A stretch of DNA of 64,000 nucleotides, from NCBI GenBank assembly GCA_902594335.1, contig CACJLY010000001.1, forward strand, positions 102,816 to 166,815. The letters are read 5' to 3'. Source of the stretch: an uncultured Pelagibacteraceae bacterium. GTDB taxonomy: Bacteria; Pseudomonadota; Alphaproteobacteria; Pelagibacterales; Pelagibacteraceae. This document shows, one piece after another, positions 1 to 10,051 of the stretch (its first letter is position 1; the number at the start of each line of letters is the position of its first letter). The notes beneath the pieces are model-generated. The model saw nothing but the letters and a program-made list of their open reading frames with translations. It was not told the DNA's origin and did no database searches. The position numbers and the translations under genes are program-made.

Positions 1-71
1 ATTTCATTATATTAGTTTTATAAAATTCGGTGCCATAACTTTAACAAATTCAAACAATAATTTAAACTAAA

Positions 72-2411
72 ATGAGTAAAATAATAAAAAAATTCCTGGT
101 AGTTTTAACACTATTTTCCTTAGTAGGATTTATATCAATCTTCTCAGTCTTGTGGACTTATTCAAATAAGTTACCAGATTACACTTTTTTAAAAAATTAC
201 AAACCTCCAGTATCCAGTAAAGTATACTCTGGAAATGGAGTCTTAATCAGTGATTTTTCTTCTGAAAAAAGAATATTTGTTCCTTACAATGCAATTCCTC
301 AAAAAATAATCAATTCGTTTTTATCGTCAGAAGATAAAAATTTTTTTAAACACCCAGGAGTTGATGCCAAAGGTGTAATTAGAGCAATTAAAAATAATAT
401 TTTTAATTTATTACGATCAAACAGACTTGAAGGAGCTTCCACTATTACTCAACAGGTGGCAAAAAATTTTCTTTTATCAAATGAAGTAAGTTTAGATAGA
501 AAAATAAAAGAAGCTATTTTAGCTTTTAGAATTGAAAGAGCTTTATCTAAAGAGAGAATATTAGAACTTTATTTGAACCAAATTTATTTAGGTGAGGGTT
601 CTTACGGTATAGCATCTGCTAGCCTAAGATATTTTGATAAACCAATTAGAGAATTAAATTATTCTGAATCTGCTTTACTTGCGTCATTACCTAAAGCGCC
701 TAGCAAGTATAACCCATATAGAAATAAAGAATTAGCAAAGTATAGAAGAGATTTAGTAATTAAAAATCTCTATGAGAATAATTATATTTCTAAAGAAAAG
801 TATGAAAAATTAATTAATTCAGAAATTATTTTAAAAAAGAGAAAAAGAATTTTTTTAGAAGATACAAGATATTTTGTAGAAGATATAAGAAAAAAAGTAA
901 TTCAGAATTATGGATATGATAAAGTTCACAAACAGGGATTTAATATAAAAAGCCCAATTAATTTAGAGCTTCAGAATTTAGCCTCAGGATCATTAAGAAA
1001 AGGATTAATTGAATTTGATAAGAGAAAAGGATGGCGGGGACCTTTAGATAATAGGAATGATAAAGATTGGAATAAAAATTTAGATAAGTTTAATTTAGAA
1101 AAAACAATAGGTTGGGAAATAGCAATTGTAAAAAGAATAGACAAATTCGAGACCGTAATTAAGACGTCAAATAATGAAAATGGTATTATAAGCTATGAAG
1201 ATATAAATTGGACAAGGAAAAATTTTGAGCAAATATTTAAAATTAATGATCTAATTTATGTAGAAAAAATTACTGATGGAATATTTAGTTTAAGACAGTT
1301 ACCAAACGTAAATGGTGGAATTGTTGTTATGGATCCATACAGTGGAAGAGTATTAGCGATGTCAGGGGGTTTTAGTTTTAAAAAAAGTGAATTTAATAGA
1401 GTGTCACAAGCAAAGAGACAGCCTGGATCTGCTTTTAAACCTTTCATATATGCTCTTGCATTAGAAAATAACTATACTCCATCATCTCTAATCCTAGATG
1501 CTCCCATTGTTCTTGATCAAGGACAAGATCTTAAAATGTGGAAACCTGAAAATTATGGAAAAAAATTTTATGGTCTTTCTACCTTAAGAACTGGAGTCGA
1601 GAAGTCTAGAAACTTGATGACGGTGAGGATTTCACAAGAATTGGGAATAGACAAGATTATAAACTTTTCAAAAAAACTTAATATCTATGATAATCCTGAT
1701 GAACTATTATCAGTCTCACTAGGATCGGCAGAAACTACATTAATTAATATTACGACTGCTTACTGTTCATTTGTAAATGGTGGAAAATTGGTAACACCAA
1801 TCATAATTGATAGAATTCAGGATAGCGAGGGAAATACAATTTTTAATAACGAAAAAAGATTTTGTGAAAATTGTGATGTAATTTCATTTGAGGGAAATAG
1901 TATACCGATAATAAAAAGTAACTTTAAGCAAATCTTTTCTCCACAAACTGCATATCAGATGACTTCAATATTAGAGGGAGCTATTCAAAGAGGTACTGGA
2001 AAAAGACTGCGTGATTTAAATTTACAACTTGCAGGAAAAACAGGAACAACTAATAAAAATACCGATACCTGGTTTATCGGATTTACATCTAATCTAGTTG
2101 TTGGAGTTTATGTTGGGCATGATAATCCAAAAAGATTGGGAAAATATGAAACAGGTTCTAAAACAGCATTACCAATATTTAAAGAGTTCATAAAAAATGC
2201 AGTAAACAATTATGAGGCCAGACCTTTCAAAATTGCCAAAGGTATTAAAATGATGGTAATTGATGCTGATACCGGAAAAAAAGCTGATTTTGGGTCAAAA
2301 AAAACTATCATTGAGTCTTTTAAGAAAGAAAAAATTGAAAATCAGATATTTATTAGTAATGATAAATATAATTCTGATAATTTAAAAAAAAATATTTTAA
2401 AATTTTATTAA
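72..2411 (+). CDS. mrcA: Penicillin-binding protein 1A, bifunctional transglycosylase/transpeptidase
   Basis: Class A PBP that polymerises glycan strands from lipid II and cross-links them, anchored in the inner membrane with its catalytic domains in the periplasm. A hydrophobic anchor spans about residues 6-29. The glycosyltransferase domain shows EDKNFFKHPG (87-96, catalytic Glu87) and GASTITQQVAKN (121-132). The transpeptidase domain has SAFK (Ser453-Lys456), SRN (512-514) and KTGT (656-659), so all three active-site boxes are intact. 779 aa is normal for alphaproteobacterial PBP1A. The stop codon shares one base with the prfB start (TAATG), so translation of the two is probably coupled. 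Confidence 0.96.
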   Translation: MSKIIKKFLVVLTLFSLVGFISIFSVLWTYSNKLPDYTFLKNYKPPVSSKVYSGNGVLISDFSSEKRIFVPYNAIPQKIINSFLSSEDKNFFKHPGVDAKGVIRAIKNNIFNLLRSNRLEGASTITQQVAKNFLLSNEVSLDRKIKEAILAFRIERALSKERILELYLNQIYLGEGSYGIASASLRYFDKPIRELNYSESALLASLPKAPSKYNPYRNKELAKYRRDLVIKNLYENNYISKEKYEKLINSEIILKKRKRIFLEDTRYFVEDIRKKVIQNYGYDKVHKQGFNIKSPINLELQNLASGSLRKGLIEFDKRKGWRGPLDNRNDKDWNKNLDKFNLEKTIGWEIAIVKRIDKFETVIKTSNNENGIISYEDINWTRKNFEQIFKINDLIYVEKITDGIFSLRQLPNVNGGIVVMDPYSGRVLAMSGGFSFKKSEFNRVSQAKRQPGSAFKPFIYALALENNYTPSSLILDAPIVLDQGQDLKMWKPENYGKKFYGLSTLRTGVEKSRNLMTVRISQELGIDKIINFSKKLNIYDNPDELLSVSLGSAETTLINITTAYCSFVNGGKLVTPIIIDRIQDSEGNTIFNNEKRFCENCDVISFEGNSIPIIKSNFKQIFSPQTAYQMTSILEGAIQRGTGKRLRDLNLQLAGKTGTTNKNTDTWFIGFTSNLVVGVYVGHDNPKRLGKYETGSKTALPIFKEFIKNAVNNYEARPFKIAKGIKMMVIDADTGKKADFGSKKTIIESFKKEKIENQIFISNDKYNSDNLKKNILKFY

Positions 2412-3509
2412 TGGAACAAGAAATCGAAAAATTTAAATCTGAAGTTGTTAAAATCAATCAAAGAATCAAGGAGTTTCTTTGAAACGCAAAAAATTGAGTC
2501 AAAAAGAAACAAACTTAACAATCTTATAGAAGACCCAAAATTTTGGGATGATAGAAAAAAAGCTGAAAAAATATTAAAAGAAAAAAAGGGTTATGATAGT
2601 TTATTAACTTCTCACAAACAGTCTGAGGACGAGATTAATGAATTATACGATATTTTCAAATTGGCAAATGATGAAAATGACAAACAACTCATTAAAGAGT
2701 CACTAGATAAATTTGCTAACTTAAAAACAGAATTTAAAAAACTAGAAATTAAATGTTTCTTATCTAATGAAAATGACACATTGGATAGTTATTTAGAATT
2801 TCATGCAGGTGCTGGCGGCACAGAAAGTCAAGATTGGGCTGAAATGCTTAGAAGAATGTACATGAAATGGGCAGCTGATCGAAGTCATAAAGTAGAATTA
2901 ATTAGTGAACACAAGGGTGATGAAGCAGGTATAAAATCATCTGTAATTAAAATTTCTGGAGAATATATATATGGTTTTTTAAAATCGGAATCTGGCATTC
3001 ATCGTTTAGTAAGAATATCGCCTTTTGACTCAGGAGCTAGGAGACATACGAGCTTCGCGAGCGTTTGGGTTTTTCCAGTAATTAGTGAAGATATAGATAT
3101 CGAAATATTAGAAAAAGATTTAAGAATAGATACTTACAGATCAAGCGGAGCAGGAGGACAACATGTTAACACAACTGATAGTGCTGTAAGAATAACACAC
3201 CTTCCTAGTAAAATTGTTGTTCAATGTCAAAATGAAAGATCTCAACACAAGAATAAGGAGACTTGTATGAATATGCTTAAAGCAAGGCTATATGAGCATG
3301 AAATTCAAAAAAGAAAGAAAGAGAGCGAAAATATTGAGAGTTCTAAGTCAGAAATTGGCTGGGGTCATCAAATAAGATCATATGTTTTACACCCTTATAG
3401 AATGGTTAAAGATAACAGAACAAATTATGAAAACTCAAATCCTGATAAAGTTTTGGATGGTGAAATTGATGATTTTTTAGAAAACTCTTTATATAAAATA
3501 AATGCGTAA
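2411..3509 (+). CDS. prfB: Peptide chain release factor 2, made by programmed +1 frameshift
   Basis: Recognises UAA/UGA stop codons and triggers peptidyl-tRNA hydrolysis. The gene is split over two frames. Frame 1 starts at ATG 2411 and reaches an in-frame TGA at 2480-2482 (codon 24). The slippery CTT TGA A is preceded, three bases upstream, by a Shine-Dalgarno-like AAGGAG (2468-2473), the same layout as the classical bacterial RF2 frameshift site. Reading one base forward from 2481 gives a 365-residue protein, the length of E. coli RF2. SPF (203-205, stop-codon recognition) and GGQ (248-250, hydrolysis) are both present. A start at TTG 2445 in the second frame would give a protein lacking the true N-terminus, so I reject it. 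The gene overlaps the next one by 8 nt. Confidence 0.95.
2468..2483 (+). promoter_or_regulatory. RF2 programmed +1 frameshift signal
   Basis: AAGGAG (2468-2473), a 3-nt spacer, then CTT TGA A (2477-2483). When RF2 is scarce, termination at the TGA is slow and the internal SD-like element pulls the ribosome forward by one base, giving autoregulation. The element spacing matches the E. coli site. The base after TGA is A rather than the usual C. Confidence 0.93.
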
Positions 3510-6468
3510 AATAATATTAATTATAACTTCAGCAACTTTAACAATTTTATTAGTTTCTATAATTTATTTAAGCAATTATGGAATTAAAACTAATAATTTT
3601 AATACTTTCATAAATAAAAAGGTTAAAGATTATAATTCTAACTTAACTCTTAAACTTGAAGATGTTTTTATAAAGCTAAATCTAACTCAAGCTTCAATAA
3701 ATATAAACACAGAAAATGCAATTTTGCTTTCTGACAGTAACTCTTTAAAAATTTTAAATATAGATATTAATTTAAATGCCCTTAAGTTTATTAAAAAAGA
3801 AAACTCAATTAAAAATATAAAAATAGAAACTTCAGAAAATTCTATAAAAAATTTTACCTCATTGTTAAATTCAATAGATTACGATTTTTCAAGATTTATA
3901 CTTTATAGCCAGATAAAAAAAGGACTGATTAAATTTAAAATAAATACTGAATTCAATTTCATTGAAGACAAAATTGACTCTTATACGATCTCTGGAAATA
4001 TTAAAGATGCAAAATTTAATTTAGTTGGCAATAGTAGCCTTGATAATATTAATTTTAATTTTGAAGCAAAAGATAAACTAACAAAAATTTCTAATCTAAA
4101 TTTTAGATATCAGGATTTGAATTTGTTATCAAAAAGTATTGAAATTACAAATGAACAATCAGGGATATATTATATCAATGGAGATATTGAAAATGATAAA
4201 GCACCGATAAACCCAAATATAATATTTAATTTGGCAAACATTAAACAAGATTTTTTATCTAATGTAGATATTCCACTTAAAAGTAAAAATCTTTTTTCAT
4301 TTAGTCTTAAAAAATACAAATTAAAAAATTTAAAAATTGATTCTGTTATAAATTTTGATGAAGTATATTTTAGTAATGAGTTTCAAAATTTAATTTTTCT
4401 CAAAAAAGGTACAATTAATTCTAATTACCAAAATAACGAATTTAATGCAGATTTAGTCTCAAATTTTGCTTTTTCTGATAACTTGAAATTAAGTAATGAT
4501 CATAAAAATAATAATTTAGAATTAAATTTAAAGAGTAAAAAAAATCAAAATATCACGATAAATGGAAATATTATAAATAAAAAAACATTTGTAGATCCTA
4601 AAATTTTTTTAAATCTTTTTGAATTAGATCCCAATCTACTATCTGAGGGAAATGTAAATATCGAAACAGATAATAAATTTACATTTGAAGTTCAAAATAG
4701 TAAATTAAAAAATTTCCTTCTAAACTCAACAATTGATTTAGATCAATTACAATTTAATAAAAAAATCCAAGATATTTTATATTTAAAGAATATTAAAACT
4801 AAATTAACTTTTGGAGACAAACTATTAAAATTAGACTTAAAAAGTAATTACGCATTGTTGGATGAAAATAATAGTGAGTCAGATGATAATATTATCAATT
4901 TAAAATTAAACAAGAGTGATCCTAAATTTTCAAATGTGGAAATCCTTTTAAAAGGTAAAAATAATAAGATAAATACAAAGAAGTTGAAAAAATATTTTTA
5001 TTTTCAAGAAGACTTTGTAAGAAATCAAAACATAAAACTAGACACTAATTCTTTAATTCATTTTTCTATTGATGATAAATTAAACATAGAAAAGCTTGCT
5101 ATAAAATCTGATTTAATTTTAGATAATTTAAATATTAATTATAAATCAAATTTTATAAAAAAATACGTAGAAAATTATGAAAATAAACTAGTTATTAAGA
5201 AACCAAACATATCACTGGATTATTCAAAAGATATAATTAATTTAAAATTAGATGGAAAATATTCATTAAAAAATCAAACAGATAATTTTTTTATTAAATT
5301 TAAAGGTAATAAAAATAATTTTGAACTATATTCTTTATTTAATTTAGACAATTGTGCTTTGAATATAACTGATACTAATTATATAAAAAAAAATGGTATA
5401 ACTTCCAAACTAGAAATTTTAATAAAAAAATCAAAAAATAGTTTAAACTTAGAAAAAATAAACTTTACTGAAAATAAAAACTTTATTTCATTTAAAAATC
5501 TAAATATCTCAAATGATTTTAAAATAAAGAGTGTAGATGAAATTGACGTAAATTATTCAAACAATAAAGAGATTTTAAATAATTTTAAAATTAAAAAAAA
5601 ATTTGATAATTACGATTTGATTGGATACCAATTTGATGGAGAAGAGTTACTTGAAACATTATTGAAGAATAATAAAAAAAATAAATTTTCCAGTTTTTTT
5701 GATAATATTAATACCTCAGTAATATTAAGTCTTAATAAAATATATTTAGAAAAAAATTCATATCTTGAAAAAATTGATGGAAAGTTTGATATAAAGGATA
5801 ATAAGTTATTTTTAGCTAAAGTTAATGCTATTTTAGAAAACGAAAAAAAATTCTCTTATTCTTACAGAACAACGATTAAAAATGAAAAAATTACAAACAT
5901 ATTCATTGAAAAACCAAAACCATTTGTAAATAACTTCAAGTTTATTAAAGGTTTTGAAGAAGGTGAATTAAAATTAAATTCAACGAAAATTGAAAATAAC
6001 TCAAGATCAAATCTCAAAATTACTAATTTTAAAGTTAAAGAAGTTCCGGTATTGGCAAAAATACTAACGCTTGCATCATTGCAGGGAATTGCAGATCTTT
6101 TGACTGGGGAAGGAATAAGATTTGATGAGTTTGAAATGGATTTTAAGTCAAAAAATAATCTAACAGAAATTGATGAGATGTATGCAATTGGTCCCGCCAT
6201 CTCAATAATGATGGAGGGGTATATTGAAAAAGATAGATTAACAAGTTTAAGAGGAACTTTAGTACCGGCAACAACAGTAAATAAATCAATAGCAAAAATT
6301 CCTTTATTAGGAAACATTTTAATAGGTAGCAAATCTGGTGAGGGTGTTTTTGGCGTTAGTTTTAAGATAAAGGGACCACCAAATAATCTGAAAAGTACAG
6401 TCAATCCAATAAAAACTTTAACCCCAAGATTTATAACTAGGACTCTTGAGAAAATTAAAGGTGACTAA
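3502..6468 (+). CDS. YhdP/AsmA-like large envelope protein (DUF3971 type)
   Basis: 988-residue protein with one N-terminal membrane segment (about 5-25) and a long, beta-rich, Lys/Asn-rich body. The recognisable part is the C-terminus (from about residue 830): a conserved stretch around GLRGTLVP-like, IPLLGN, and a final segment where VNPIKTLTPRF leads to the end, which is the typical close of AsmA_2/YhdP proteins. Members of this family are thought to bridge the periplasm and move phospholipid to the outer membrane. The central part is too diverged for domain-level assignment. The start overlaps prfB by 8 nt, which supports ATG 3502. The stop overlaps the convergent tyrS stop. Confidence 0.75.
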   Translation: MRKIILIITSATLTILLVSIIYLSNYGIKTNNFNTFINKKVKDYNSNLTLKLEDVFIKLNLTQASININTENAILLSDSNSLKILNIDINLNALKFIKKENSIKNIKIETSENSIKNFTSLLNSIDYDFSRFILYSQIKKGLIKFKINTEFNFIEDKIDSYTISGNIKDAKFNLVGNSSLDNINFNFEAKDKLTKISNLNFRYQDLNLLSKSIEITNEQSGIYYINGDIENDKAPINPNIIFNLANIKQDFLSNVDIPLKSKNLFSFSLKKYKLKNLKIDSVINFDEVYFSNEFQNLIFLKKGTINSNYQNNEFNADLVSNFAFSDNLKLSNDHKNNNLELNLKSKKNQNITINGNIINKKTFVDPKIFLNLFELDPNLLSEGNVNIETDNKFTFEVQNSKLKNFLLNSTIDLDQLQFNKKIQDILYLKNIKTKLTFGDKLLKLDLKSNYALLDENNSESDDNIINLKLNKSDPKFSNVEILLKGKNNKINTKKLKKYFYFQEDFVRNQNIKLDTNSLIHFSIDDKLNIEKLAIKSDLILDNLNINYKSNFIKKYVENYENKLVIKKPNISLDYSKDIINLKLDGKYSLKNQTDNFFIKFKGNKNNFELYSLFNLDNCALNITDTNYIKKNGITSKLEILIKKSKNSLNLEKINFTENKNFISFKNLNISNDFKIKSVDEIDVNYSNNKEILNNFKIKKKFDNYDLIGYQFDGEELLETLLKNNKKNKFSSFFDNINTSVILSLNKIYLEKNSYLEKIDGKFDIKDNKLFLAKVNAILENEKKFSYSYRTTIKNEKITNIFIEKPKPFVNNFKFIKGFEEGELKLNSTKIENNSRSNLKITNFKVKEVPVLAKILTLASLQGIADLLTGEGIRFDEFEMDFKSKNNLTEIDEMYAIGPAISIMMEGYIEKDRLTSLRGTLVPATTVNKSIAKIPLLGNILIGSKSGEGVFGVSFKIKGPPNNLKSTVNPIKTLTPRFITRTLEKIKGD

Positions 6469-7688
6469 TTTGTAATTTTAAAGTGTTTTTTCTTTCCAAT
6501 TGATAATTTTACATATCCTTTGTCTAAGAGCAAACTTTTATCAATAATAAATTTTTCATCATTTATATTCTTGTTATCTATTTTGATAGCATTTGACTTA
6601 ATCAATCTTCTTATTTCAGATTTCGAAATATCTTTATTTACAAATGAAATTACCTCAACAATATTTTTTGATAGAATATCTTGAGTAACTTTTATCCCAG
6701 GAAGATTTTCACCAGTTGAATTTTCTTGAAATATATTTTTTGCTAGATTTACAGATTTTTTTGCTTCTTTTTCTCCATGTAACATTATCGTCGCATTATT
6801 CGCTAGCAAAATTTTCAATTCATTAATATCTTTGTGTTTTTCATTATTTATTTCATCTAAAGTCAAATCAGTAAACATTCTTAAAAACTTTAATACATCT
6901 CTATCATCAGTGTTTCGCCAAAATTGCCAATAATCATATGGTGATAACATTTCCTTATTAAGCCATACCGCCCCTTTTTCAGTTTTACCCATTTTAGTGC
7001 CAGATGCCAAAGTTATGAGCGGTGTAGTTAAACCATATACATGATTTCCAGCCTCTCTTTTAATAAGCTCTACTCCATTTACTATATTTCCCCACTGATC
7101 TGATCCACCAATTTGAAGGACGCAATTATTAGATTTATTAAGTTCATAAAAATCATATGCCTGTAAAATCATGTAGTTAAATTCCATGTAACTTAATGAT
7201 TGTTCTCTCTCTAGTCTTAATTTCACACTATCGAATGATAACATTTTATTTATTGTAAAATGTCTACCTATGTCTCTTAAAAATTTTATATAGTTAAGTT
7301 TACTTAACCATTTATAGTTATTAACAAAAATTGGTTTCAATTTTGGATTGTTTGTTTTAAGGAATATTTTAAAAACTTTTTTTATATTATTAATATTCTT
7401 CTCTATTTGTTTCTCAGAAAGTATTTTTCTAGTTTCTTCTTTTCCAGACGGATCTCCTATTCTTGTTGTTCCTCCACCCAGAAGAACGATTGGTCTATGC
7501 CCATGTTTCTGTAAAAGTCTAAGGCACATTATTTGTAATAAACTACCAACGTGAAGACTAGGAGCTGTACTATCAAATCCAATATACGCGTTAACACTTT
7601 CTTTGTTCAATAAATCTAATAATTCTAATTCATTGGTACATTGATAAAAGTACCCTCTATCTTTAAATTCTTTTAAAAAATTATTCAT
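6465..7688 (-). CDS. tyrS: Tyrosyl-tRNA synthetase
   Basis: Class I aminoacyl-tRNA synthetase that charges tRNA-Tyr in the cytoplasm. 407 aa. The HIGH-type signature is HVGS (46-49), the tyrosine/tRNA-binding region has IGGSDQWGN (193-201), and the KMSKS-type loop is KMGKT (232-236). A C-terminal S4 RNA-binding domain follows at about 340-400 (KSEIRRLIKSNAI region). The stop codon (complement of 6465-6467) overlaps the YhdP stop by 4 nt. The gene is divergent from anmK with only 47 nt between starts. Confidence 0.97.
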   Translation of the reverse strand: MNNFLKEFKDRGYFYQCTNELELLDLLNKESVNAYIGFDSTAPSLHVGSLLQIMCLRLLQKHGHRPIVLLGGGTTRIGDPSGKEETRKILSEKQIEKNINNIKKVFKIFLKTNNPKLKPIFVNNYKWLSKLNYIKFLRDIGRHFTINKMLSFDSVKLRLEREQSLSYMEFNYMILQAYDFYELNKSNNCVLQIGGSDQWGNIVNGVELIKREAGNHVYGLTTPLITLASGTKMGKTEKGAVWLNKEMLSPYDYWQFWRNTDDRDVLKFLRMFTDLTLDEINNEKHKDINELKILLANNATIMLHGEKEAKKSVNLAKNIFQENSTGENLPGIKVTQDILSKNIVEVISFVNKDISKSEIRRLIKSNAIKIDNKNINDEKFIIDKSLLLDKGYVKLSIGKKKHFKITN

Positions 7689-7735
7689 AGGTCTATAATC
7701 TTACAATATACATATTTTAATAAAAAAAAATAAGA

Positions 7736-8830
7736 ATGGAAAAAAATTTATCTGCACTCGGGTTTATGAGTGGAACATCTGGTGACGGTGTAGATACTTC
7801 CGTTATAAGTTCCAATGGTAAAGACATTATTAATATCAAATATAATAGATTTGATCCTTATCCGATAAGCCTCTCAAATAAAATTTATAAAGTAAAAGAA
7901 AATATTTCAGAAATGCAAGATCTACTTAAATATTCATCTGATATTGAACAATTAGAGATACAAGTTACTAATTTCCATGCTGAGATAGCCAATAAAGTAT
8001 CAAAAGAAATTGATTTTGACCTAATAGGTTTTCATGGTCACACAATTTATCATAATTCATATGAAAAAATTTCTAAACAAATTGGACTTGGTATTGATTT
8101 ATCAAATATGACTAAAAAAATTGTTGTTTATGATTTTAGACAAGAGGATATCAAAAATGGTGGAGAAGGTGCACCTTTAACACCAATTTATCACCTTGCT
8201 CTAATAAAAGAATTATTCAATGAAAATAATGTAAAAATTCCAATTTCAATATTAAATATTGGTGGTATTGCAAACATTACCGAGATTGATAAAGATTTTA
8301 AAATTACTAGCAGGGATATAGGTCCAGGAAATTGTTTAATTGATATGTGGGTAAGAAAAAACTCTAATAAATTATTTGATAAGAACGGAGATTTTGCTAA
8401 TAAAGGAAAGACAGACAAATTTATTTTTGACCAATTTCTAGATAATTTTTATTATAGCAAAATCAACTCTAAAAGATCACTAGATACAAACGATTTTGAT
8501 ATTACTTTTGCAAAAGGTTTGTCTTTAGAAAATGGAACAACAACAATTACAGATTTAACATCTGAACTATTGTCAAAAAAAATTGGAAACTACGATATTT
8601 GTGTCTGTGGTGGGGGTAGGAAAAATAAATTCTTAATTAATTCATTAAAAAGTAAAATTGAAAACAAAATATTTCATATTGATGATCTAAATATTGATGG
8701 TGATTATATAGAGTCCCAAGCATTTGCTTTTCTTGCAATTAGATCTTTTTTAGGTTTGCCAATTTCATTTCCATCGACAACTAATTGTGATAGACCTTGT
8801 ACAGGAGGTGTTGTTGTAGATAATTCTTAA
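7736..8830 (+). CDS. anmK: Anhydro-N-acetylmuramic acid kinase
   Basis: Phosphorylates and hydrolyses 1,6-anhydro-MurNAc to MurNAc-6-phosphate in peptidoglycan recycling. The N-terminal phosphate-binding loop reads GTSGDG (13-18). LNIGGIANIT and SRDIGPGNCLIDMW are further family blocks, and a C-terminal CGGGRKN loop binds nucleotide. 364 aa, as expected. It sits next to other cell-wall and translation genes. It ends 3 nt before the convergent hydrolase stop. Confidence 0.94.
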   Translation: MEKNLSALGFMSGTSGDGVDTSVISSNGKDIINIKYNRFDPYPISLSNKIYKVKENISEMQDLLKYSSDIEQLEIQVTNFHAEIANKVSKEIDFDLIGFHGHTIYHNSYEKISKQIGLGIDLSNMTKKIVVYDFRQEDIKNGGEGAPLTPIYHLALIKELFNENNVKIPISILNIGGIANITEIDKDFKITSRDIGPGNCLIDMWVRKNSNKLFDKNGDFANKGKTDKFIFDQFLDNFYYSKINSKRSLDTNDFDITFAKGLSLENGTTTITDLTSELLSKKIGNYDICVCGGGRKNKFLINSLKSKIENKIFHIDDLNIDGDYIESQAFAFLAIRSFLGLPISFPSTTNCDRPCTGGVVVDNS

Positions 8831-8833
8831 AAT

Positions 8834-9499
8834 TTAGTAGAGAGCTGTTTCTTTTTTAATATATTTGTTTAATGATTTAATTAAAGCATCTTGATTTTTA
8901 GAAAAAAAATGATTTGCTTCAGGGATCGATTCAAATTCTACTTTAATACCTTTTTGCTCACTTAGTCTTTTATTCAAGTCATTTGTATGTTCGACTGGGA
9001 CTAGTTCATCTTTCTTTCCATATATCATAGTACCAGAGGTAGGACATGGTGATAAAAAAGTAAAATCATAAACATTTGGTTGTGGCGAAACTACCACAAA
9101 TCTATTTATCTCTGGTCTTCTCATTAATAATTGCATTGCAATTAAAGAGCCAAAAGAAAAACCTGAAATCCAACATTGCGAATTATCAAAATTTTCTCTT
9201 TCTAGCCAATCTAATGCTGCAGCAGCATCAGCGAGTTCACCTTGACCATTATCGAATTCTCCATCACTTTTACCAACTCCTCTAAAATTTACTCTACAAA
9301 CTGAAAAATCATTCTCGACAAAAGTTTGAAAAATATCGACAACAACTTTATTATTCATTGTTCCGCCATACTGTGGGTGAGGATGTAAAACTAGTGCAAT
9401 TGGTGAAGTGTTTTTTTTGCTTTTAAAATATTTAGCTTCAAGTCTACCAGCAGGTCCTGGTATAAATATTTCTATAATTTTATTGTCCGATGATGCCAT
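8834..9499 (-). CDS. Alpha/beta hydrolase, small bacterial type
   Basis: 221-residue soluble hydrolase. The family block LHPHPQYGGTMNNKVV (38-53) is typical of the small alpha/beta hydrolases common in proteobacteria. The nucleophile elbow is GFSFGS with Ser115, and the likely acid and base are Asp164 (GKKDELVP) and His197 (EANHFF). The natural substrate cannot be read from sequence. It is divergent from the iscR-suf operon; the 129-nt spacer should contain both promoters. Confidence 0.85.
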   Translation of the reverse strand: MASSDNKIIEIFIPGPAGRLEAKYFKSKKNTSPIALVLHPHPQYGGTMNNKVVVDIFQTFVENDFSVCRVNFRGVGKSDGEFDNGQGELADAAAALDWLERENFDNSQCWISGFSFGSLIAMQLLMRRPEINRFVVVSPQPNVYDFTFLSPCPTSGTMIYGKKDELVPVEHTNDLNKRLSEQKGIKVEFESIPEANHFFSKNQDALIKSLNKYIKKETALY

Positions 9500-9579
9500 T
9501 GATTATTAATCTCAAAAAAAATTTAGTTTTTTCTATCAAAATTGAGTGACAAAATGCAAGTTTTTAAATTGCAATTAAT

Positions 9580-9610
9580 CTTGACTAAAATAGTCGGGTA
9601 TATATAAGTC
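9580..9610 (+). promoter_or_regulatory. iscR-suf promoter with IscR-type operator
   Basis: A -35-like TTGACT (9581-9586) and -10-like TATAAG (9603-9608) are 16 nt apart. Inside lies a perfect inverted repeat GACTA-AAA-TAGTC (9583-9595), flanked by TT and GGGTAT, resembling a type-1 IscR site. Occupancy by the [2Fe-2S] form would cover the -35 and spacer, giving autorepression when clusters are plentiful. Position and symmetry are seen directly; the regulator assignment is inferred from the adjacent iscR gene. Confidence 0.72.
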
Positions 9611-9628
9611 CGAAGAATAGCGGGAAAT

Positions 9629-10051
9629 ATGAAATTATCAAGTAAAGGTAGATATGCTGTAATGGCTCTAGCAGATCTAGCAAAATTTAATTTAAATGAG
9701 CCGGTATCTTTAAGAGACATATCTTTAAGACAAGGTATATCGCTTGTTTACTTAGAACAGCTTTTTTCTAAATTAAAAAAGAACCAAATTGTTACAAGCG
9801 TTAGAGGTAATAAAGGTGGTTACGTATTATCAAAACAAGCTTCTGAGATAAAAATTTCAGATGTATTTATTGCTGTCGATGAAAAAGTAAAAACAGTTGG
9901 ATGTGAAAAACATTCAGAGAGTGGATGCAACGGCAAATCTTCTAAATGTATTACGCATGATTTATGGGATGAGCTAGAAGATTATATAAATAACTTTTTC
10001 CAGCAAAAAACATTAAGTGATTTAATTAATAAGAGAACTTTAAATGGATAA
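9629..10051 (+). CDS. iscR: Rrf2-family Fe-S regulator (IscR-like)
   Basis: 140-residue winged-helix repressor and first gene of the suf operon. The N-terminal [13 protein letters not shown] block and the wing [13 protein letters not shown] are hallmark Rrf2 sequences. The cluster-binding loop has Cys92, Cys100, Cys107 and His110. That matches IscR's three-Cys plus one-His ligation, although spacing between the first two Cys is longer than in E. coli (92-98-104-107). It is expected to sense [2Fe-2S] status and control its own operon through the operator upstream. ATG 9629 follows only a weak ribosome site. Its end overlaps sufB by 8 nt. Confidence 0.93.
   Translation: MKLSSKGRYAVMALADLAKFNLNEPVSLRDISLRQGISLVYLEQLFSKLKKNQIVTSVRGNKGGYVLSKQASEIKISDVFIAVDEKVKTVGCEKHSESGCNGKSSKCITHDLWDELEDYINNFFQQKTLSDLINKRTLNG

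Noticed and set aside
1..71. Possible tail of an upstream gene before mrcA
   Set aside because: One frame ends at TAG 13-15 (last residues ISLY) and another stays open to TAA 68-70. Neither tail is recognisable in so few codons, so I cannot choose between them.
2445..2480. Independent start of prfB at TTG 2445
   Set aside because: It ignores the frameshift site and gives an N-terminus unlike RF2; the 2411 start with +1 shift gives the exact family length.
5862..6404. 180-codon minus-strand open frame inside the YhdP-like gene
   Set aside because: It is antisense to the conserved C-terminal domain of the YhdP-like protein and shows no recognisable motif or ribosome site.
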